Positions 57,856 to 64,000 of a stretch of DNA of 64,000 bases are shown here, one piece after another (position 1 is the stretch's first letter; the number at the start of each line of letters is the position of its first letter). The position numbers were made by a program, and so were the translations under genes. The DNA is from Otatea glauca (lineage: Eukaryota > Streptophyta > Magnoliopsida > Poales > Poaceae): positions 8,547,760-8,611,759 of the forward strand of contig CM070727.1 in the NCBI GenBank assembly GCA_036346275.1, in the 5' to 3' direction. Under the pieces are notes generated by a model. That model was not told the origin of the DNA, did not search any database, and worked only from the letters and a program-made list of their open reading frames with translations.

Positions 57856-60200
57856 CGCGGCTTTTCCGCCGCGGTCAAATGGTGGCTACCGCTAGGAAAT
57901 TGTCGTTGCTTTCGTCGCTGTGGCAGAAATTTTTTTCGTTGGTGGGATTTTGAGGGAGCGAGCGTGTAAGAAGGATTTGGTGGGGTTTTTTCTTTCTTTC
58001 CTGAGTGAGGGTTTCATTCATTTTTTTCCAAGAAACATGCATGTATATAAAAAGGTGGTTAATTAAAGGAGGATTTGCGACCCATTTCTATTTGTTTGTA
58101 GCATATAATTAGCCATGATGTAATTTTATTTTTAAAAAAGTTGTACATCGATCACATCATCACATGGGACTTACACTTTTGCTTTGTGCAGTTGAATGTC
58201 ACATGACATCGATAAAGAAATGCCCTATGTTTCTTGCAACTTGCAAGCATGCGTATGGTGGTGAATTGAACCAACCACACATGTTTTTCGTATCATACTG
58301 TCTTAGCTGAGTCAGTTGTACACAATTTTTTTGGTGCAAGGCTGCAGGGTCCACTCTCTAGAACGGCTTCAATATCAGTGACTATCTATCATCTATACCC
58401 CTTTATAATGCACCTAAGCAATTTTTCCTACGTTCCCCCTAAATAATACACCTCATTAGAGATGGCCCAATGTTCGTGCACCCAGCAAAACGTCCCCAGA
58501 AACTTGTATTCATCAAAATGAACGTCTCAGATTTTTCCTCAGTTTTACTCACCCACATCCGATGGTCATCATTTAGTGTGTCTAATCATTCCTGTGGCCC
58601 ACAACAGACCTCCCCCACCAACATATTTGGAAGGAGAGCGAATCAAACAAGGAAATAAATAAGGAGGATCCGCATACAAGAAAACCAGACTTGAATTTTT
58701 TACTGGTCAAAATTGTACGTACTACATATTTGGAAGGAGGGTGAATCAAATAAGGAATTAAACAGGGAGGATCCACATGCAAGGAAACAAGACTTGAATT
58801 TTTATTGTCACGGCATTGTGATCGATTTTTTCGAATATGACCCTTCTCGAGACTTTTTACGGATCTAGCCCCATAGAGCCTAATCAAAGCACATGGAGAG
58901 CGTTGAATTTTGTTTTTATTTTTATCTAAGGAACCAGCAGTGCGTGAGAGTGCTTAATTTTTTTAATTTTTCTCGAGAACCGGTGGCGTGAGCATTTAAT
59001 TTTATCTTTTTCCCTTGCGGATCCAGCGGTCGGCGAGCGTAGTTTATTTTTCTATATTTTTCTGAAATCATCCCTGTGGCCCACAACAGACCTTCCCTCA
59101 CCTCCAGCATCAATAAGGAAAAGGAAACAAACGTCTTGGAATCAAGGAAAAGAAAATAAACGTCTTGGAAAAGGAAAGGACCATACATTACGTGGCGGGA
59201 AAAGGAAACCGGGAGATGGGGCAGCGCGGCCGGGAGAACGCAGGTCTGCAATGGCTCCACGGTCGCCATCGGTGGCTTTGCCGACGCGGCGAGGTTCTTG
59301 GTCGGCGACCTACATGACACGCCGTGCCTCGGCAAATTTATAATTTAATTTTTTTTAGAAAATAATTTTATTAAGTACAAAATAATCGAAAGTTTTTTTG
59401 AGAATTTTTCTAGAATTTTTTAACCTAATGTGCTATCTTTTCAAAAATCCTTGTATATTTAAAAAAAAATGAAGGCAACTCACCTGTAGCTTCTTCTAGC
59501 TGCAGCCCAGACCAGAGAAGCTTCTTCTCTTCCCTCCCTCCATTAAAGCAAGAAAGAAGCTCTAAAGCTCCATCAATCCCGCACCAAATCTCCTATTTCT
59601 ATCTATGGTGTTAATTTCCCAAATTTCGTACTCTATTGTCAAAATTTCCTCCCAATCTGATTTGATCCCAAATTATGGTTTCCATAAATATGCTTGTTTC
59701 GGGGCTATAAAAGCCGACGAGCTCTCCTCCACCCCATCGCATTGCGTAAATCCCCAAGTGCTCCCTCTTGTAAAGATCGCCGGATTTTGGAGGTAACCCA
59801 AGCCATCACCGTCATCTTTCTGGCGAAATTCACATGGCCGTGATTCCTCCCATGACGCCGATCTCGCGATCTCGCCGCACCAGTGCCGACCCACTGCGAC
59901 CGCCCGGCCACCTCTGGCCTTCCCTCCCCCTTGCGCTGGCCAAGCCCAGAGAGCTGAGCACGCTGTGCTCTCTGTGGAAGTTGCAAAAAATATAATCTAA
60001 AATCAGAAAATTCTTTTTTCTTTCTCTTTCTTGATTTGAAATCTTTTGGGAACCCGTTTTCACCCACTCGACTTCCATTTAGTTCCGTTTTTCTTTCTAA
60101 ATTCATTTAAGATTCTAAATTTCTCTTTTATTATTAAGTGTTGTATTCATACTTATCTTCTCATTTAATTGATAAGCGGGTGTACTGCCGTCGTAGCGTT
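57856..60200. other. 3' UTR and intergenic repeats
   Basis: Follows the ATL stop. CCTGTGGCCCACAACAGACC occurs at 58591 and again near 59071, so pieces of this region are duplicated. 59600-59800 reads like a transcript leader or decayed exon but has no recognisable protein. Confidence 0.4.
58621..58806. repeat. Direct repeat, two copies of about 80 bp, period about 105 bp
   Basis: ACATATTTGGAAGGAG, GGAGGATCC and AGACTTGAATTTTT occur in the same order at about 58621-58701 and 58726-58806. Confidence 0.85.
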
Positions 60201-60215
60201 AGCACAGGCACTATA

Positions 60216-60865
60216 CTAGTATCTATAATAATCGGATATTCTTATAGAAGCACACACGATTAATCCTAGGATAGTGGAAAAAGCTAAAAATTGCCACATT
60301 AATCGTATAAATAAAAAAAAACTAGAAATTTCTATATTAATAGAAAAAATCTTGTCCTTGTAATCAACGGCTAGATAACCATGTTGCACCTAAACATAAA
60401 CACCAAATTTACAATCTATCTATATCTATACTAAATGCTCTCCTAGAAGCCCCAAGATTAATTCTAGGATGGTGAAAATGCTAGAAACCAGACAGGAAAG
60501 AATTAACGCATGTCATAATTCAAAATCAAGTTAAATGGGAATACAAATAAATCCGAGATTAAAATAATATTGATACCAAAATTAAGTTAGTTCTGATTGT
60601 GTATCATATCCGTTTTCTTGCTTAATTTTTATATGATTTTCTGAAGCGCCAAAGTGTGAAGAATAATCTAGGTCTATGTATATCTATACTAATTGTAGAC
60701 TCTTCTAGAAGCCCCCGTTAATCTTAGAAGGGTGAAAAAGCTAGAAATCAGATTAGGAAAGAATTAACGCACATTATAATTCAAAAGCCAAGTTAAATGG
60801 GAATAAAATTAAATCTAAGATTAAAATAACATCGACACTAAAATTAAGTTAGTTCTGAATATAAA
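60216..60865. repeat. Tandem array, unit about 258 bp, two copies plus a partial one
   Basis: TATCTATACTAA, CTAGAAGCCCC, GTGAAAA(T/A)GCTAGAAA, AAAGAATTAACGCA and AAATTAAGTTAGTTCTGA occur in order at 60414-60610 and 60672-60865. A shorter related piece (AGAAGCACACACGATTAATC) starts at about 60216. Confidence 0.85.
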
Positions 60866-61469
60866 TTTTGAACAAAAACAATTGTTACTAAAATATGTTC
60901 CTTCAGTTTGCCTAAAGAACATATAGTGTAATTTTTGAAATTTGAATATTTAGAAATACCAGCATTTGTAACTAAAATTATGGTACCAAAGTTTCTATAA
61001 ACTTCATATTAAATTTGCAAAAGTATAGAGAGAATATATAGTCAGGACGATACACGCGTTGATGAAAACACACGCAGGCCTAAAGCATGATAGATGTTTC
61101 TTTGTGCGCAAATGTACGGAGTATAATGCGTCAGATGGTGCATCATCAGATATTCAGATGCAACGAATCAATGGTACATCGGACTCATGCAGTCTGAATG
61201 TCGGATGCTTCGACGTTGATGTTTCTATTCGCATGTGAGCAACGAATTTGACACGTTACGGCTTGTAGGGCTTTCGTCTCGGCCTGGCTTCCTATTATAG
61301 ACGACCATGTGGTGTTCTGCTTCAGGGGAAAAGGCAAAGAAACAGCTTCGCATAGAACTTTACTAGAAACTTGTACGCGGCGTGCTACGTCGCAGGCGTC
61401 GCTCTCTACGCGAATCGAGAAAATGCGCGATCGACGCTCCACATACGAGCAAATCGAGAAAACGTGCGA

Positions 61470-61800
61470 AAAGGACCTAAAAAAGATTTTGTGTTTTCCG
61501 CAAAAGGGCTTAAACGTAATGCTAGAAAAACGCAACAAGGACCTAAATGCAATGTATATTTTTTCAAAAAAAAAAAGGACCTGAAAGTTTTTTTTTTCGA
61601 AAAGGACCTAATCGTAATTCTTTCTTTTGGTAAAAGGACCGAGCGCAAGCCTTAAAAACGCATAAAGGACCTAGATGTAATATATATATTTTTCGAAAAA
61701 AAAGATCTAATCGTAATTTTTTTCCAGAAAAATGACCTATATGTAAAAAAATTCGAAAAAAAGACCCGATTGTAAATTTTTTTGGCCGGCTCGGCTCGAG
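61470..61800. repeat. Short-period minisatellite with AAAGGACCTAA(A/T)(C/T)GTAAT core
   Basis: About nine drifting copies of AAGGACCTAAATGTAAT plus TTTTTCGAAAA lie between 61470 and 61790, spaced about 30-45 bases. It ends in GGCCGGCTCGGCTCGAG; similar CTCGAGCCGAG words occur at 46370. Confidence 0.8.
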
Positions 61801-62469
61801 GCTGAGCCGAGCCGGCTCGCTCTACGGCTCAAATGAACCACAAGTCAGGAAATTTGCAGGCTTTAGTAAAGAAGTGATTTTGTGCTTGAGCGCGACAGGA
61901 ATAAGGCAAATGAACATTACTTACAAATGTGTAGAATAAGTAGAGCGTATGAAACAACACTGAATATGTACTCTATACTCCGTAGGACTATAACTTCGCA
62001 TTTAAACATAATGAATAGAGATGAATATGTACTCTATACTCCGTAGGTTTCTCCGAATATACTAGGCACGCTACTTCGTAACCTCACAGACTTCAGAAGT
62101 TGATTCTACCCATGTACAACACTTTTGGCGCTATCAGACGCTCGGGCATCATTCGCAATAGCATGGATGAGTCTAGGACAAATAGAAAGATCTAGAGTCC
62201 AAGAACACAGCAATTTATTCGGCTGGCACCTTGACAGCTTGGCTCCAGAAAAGGTCTGTAAAAGATGACATGCCCCATTATTACCCGAAAAAAGCCCACA
62301 TCCAAACTACGTTTCAAGCCAAAAAGGAAAACAAAACAAAACAAAACAAAACAATGGCTTGACATTTTTATTTTCTTTATGAAAGAACCATATAATCCTT
62401 TTTTTCTATTTGTGCCATTAACCACTAAATTATATTTGTGCAACTCATGAAAAAAATGAAAAAGCAACT

Positions 62470-62700
62470 AATTGTACTTCAAAATATACTCAAGAATTGA
62501 TAATAATAGAGTCGATCGATCATATGAACGACTTACAGTTGGGCTTGATGAAAAACAGGAAGCAGCACAAACGCGATCATAGAAGTAGTCGACGTCGAGG
62601 AAGCCGAGTGATCGTATGGATGTGCCGCCTAGAAATCTTATTGTCGCCCTATGCAGGTGATCCCTGCAGCAATAGCTCGGTGAAACCGCTCACCTCCTTC
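62470..62700 (-). repeat. Left copy of a duplicated, possibly coding segment
   Basis: About 62478-62690 and 63790-64000 align over most of their length. On the minus strand both encode related peptides, here IRFLGGTSIRSL then FLDVDYFYD, and both carry CCCAACT followed by GTAAGT, a perfect splice donor. The protein family is not recognised. Confidence 0.55.
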
Positions 62701-63292
62701 CCGTTGCACGCTGAGGAGAAAAGTCGGCGCGGTTCAGCTACTCAACACCATAGTATAAGCATCCAAAGAGAGAGGAAGAATGAATGAGAAATTGAGTGCT
62801 TTTGGTCTGGACGTCTCCAGGACTTTATATGAATGTGCAACAATTATTCACTAGTAATTGATAGCATTATCTCGATTAATCCGAATGAAAATAGGCATTT
62901 AAATCGCATTTAAACATAATGAATAGAGATGATTGCATGATTTAGCAAAATAAAGATGGATTCAATGTGCTAGGAAATGCTCTATAACACAAAAAGTCAC
63001 AAGTAATACGATTTTCCACACAAAATATGCATAAAATCGTGGGCCAATTTTAAACAGTGGATACATGCTCTTTAGTAGTTTTTCTGCTTGTTCTGTTAGA
63101 CTGATATGGAGTAGAGGTCTCTGGTTATCATCTGGTGAAACCAGCAAAACCTTAGAACCTAGTTTCTCAGTAACTTCTACCTTTCATGGTGAAGCAATTT
63201 GCTATCTCTTTATATTTTGTCGCAACCTGTAAAACCTTGAGGTTTCTTTTAATAGAAATCGGATTTCTTTGTTTTAAAAAAAATGTAGGTAC

Positions 63293-63380
63293 CAAGAAGC
63301 CAAGTTGAAGCCGGAGACGAGGGCGGTGGCGATGGAGAAGGCGGTAAGATCATAGTCACCGAGGTGGTTAGTGAAGAACA
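63293..63380 (-). pseudogene. MATE-transporter-like exon fragment
   Basis: On the minus strand TACAG precedes 88 bases that encode FFTNHLGDYDLTAFSIATAL and VSGFNLAS, followed by GTACCT. This resembles the first helices of plant MATE efflux carriers (GHLG-x-LELAA-type motif with GFN). Neighbouring MATE exons such as LLGMASALETLCGQ were not found, so it may be a fragment or part of a gene that continues outside the window. Confidence 0.4.
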
Positions 63381-63779
63381 CTGTACATATCTAGCTCTCT
63401 CTATTTTTTTTTTGAAAATCTAGCCTCCTAACATATTTTTTTTTACAAAAATAGTCCCTTCCCCCACCGCGGAAGACGCGACAGATGGCATGTGTTCCTA
63501 TTGTGCCCAGGGAGCGTGGGGGCAAACTGGCCCCGCGGCAACGCACGGACGAGTGTGTCACAGTGCCCGTGCGATAGGCAGGCAACACGAGCGAGTAGCC
63601 GAGTGGGCAGCGGGCAGCACGGGTGACAATGGCCCATGCACGCATGCACGTGCTGGCGCGAACGAGCAATGTGCCATGAGCTGCCACGCTAAGGTTGTTG
63701 GAAATTGGTGTAATGTTTTTATTCCAGATTTTATATTGAGGTAAAAGTAACACAAGACTAGAGATGCATAAAACAACAG

Positions 63780-64000
63780 GTAACACATTGTACTTCAGAA
63801 AAAGCTCAAGAATTGTATATTAACGTAGTTGATCTATCACACGAACTACTTACAGTTGGGCTTGCTGAAGAATAGGATGCAGCGTAGCGCAGACGCAGTC
63901 GTAGAAGTAGTCGATGTCGAGGAAGAAGTACAACGGTCGCGCTGATGCGCTGCCCAGAAACCTTATTGCCGTCCCGTGCAGGTGAACTCTGCGGCAATGG
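63780..64000 (-). repeat. Right copy of the duplicated segment, cut by the window edge
   Basis: Partner of 62470-62700. The minus strand encodes IRFLGSASARPLYFFLDIDY then FYDCVC. It has the same conserved CCCAACT/GTAAGT donor. The duplicate suggests a tandem gene pair extending right of the window. Confidence 0.5.

Noticed and set aside
56913..57878. 321-codon minus-strand frame opposite the second ATL
   Set aside because: Shadow of a real, well-supported RING-H2 gene on the + strand.

Overview
The window is nuclear DNA from a plant, most likely a grass (Poaceae). Evidence: intron-split genes with GT-AG borders, plant-specific families (isoamylase 3, arabinogalactan protein, uclacyanin-like cupredoxin, ATL RING-H2 ligases), very GC-rich coding sequence at gene starts, and a dense load of hAT, CACTA, Tourist-like, copia and LINE elements between and inside genes. 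I cannot name the species.

Genes from left to right. (1) The 3' half of a plastidial starch-debranching isoamylase (ISA3 type), + strand, ten exons between 100 and 8349; one 5.4-kb intron is full of insertions and another intron has a GC-AG border. (2) A classical arabinogalactan-protein gene (14174-14605, +). (3) A two-exon uclacyanin-like blue-copper protein (20644-21239, -) with a Ty1/copia element (21463-28048) placed 98 bp upstream of its TATA box. (4) A five-exon gene for a 167-residue protein of unknown function (30235-31849, -). (5) An ATL RING-H2 ubiquitin ligase (37224-38288, +). (6) A second, ATL6/31-type RING-H2 ligase (56695-57855, +). A short MATE-transporter-like exon lies near the right edge (63293-63380, -).

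Everything else is mostly repeat-derived. Seven non-autonomous hAT-type insertions can be delimited by terminal inverted repeats and 8-bp target duplications (1318, 15536, 17737, 28938, 43236, 49627 and 55421); five of the duplications are exact or differ by one base and two match at 6 of 8 positions. Four of the seven (1318, 15536, 17737, 28938) form one family with CA-starting ends and CGAAATTTCGG-rich sequence; its larger members have an interior built from degenerate units of about 165-172 bp, a satellite-like array carried between transposon ends. A broken hAT transposase lies at 32.8-34.1 kb. A nested block at 48.8-56.2 kb has an outer inverted repeat of about 125 bp, and inside it two hATs, a CACTA element with an exact ATG target duplication, and a tandem duplication. 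A cytochrome P450 pseudogene (41.6-42.5 kb) is split by a 5'-truncated LINE with a 16-bp target duplication. No rRNA, tRNA, CRISPR array or prokaryotic feature was seen.

The genes do not form a pathway. ISA3 acts in leaf starch turnover; the AGP and the cupredoxin are both predicted GPI-anchored cell-surface proteins; the two ATLs are membrane-anchored E3 ligases of different subgroups.
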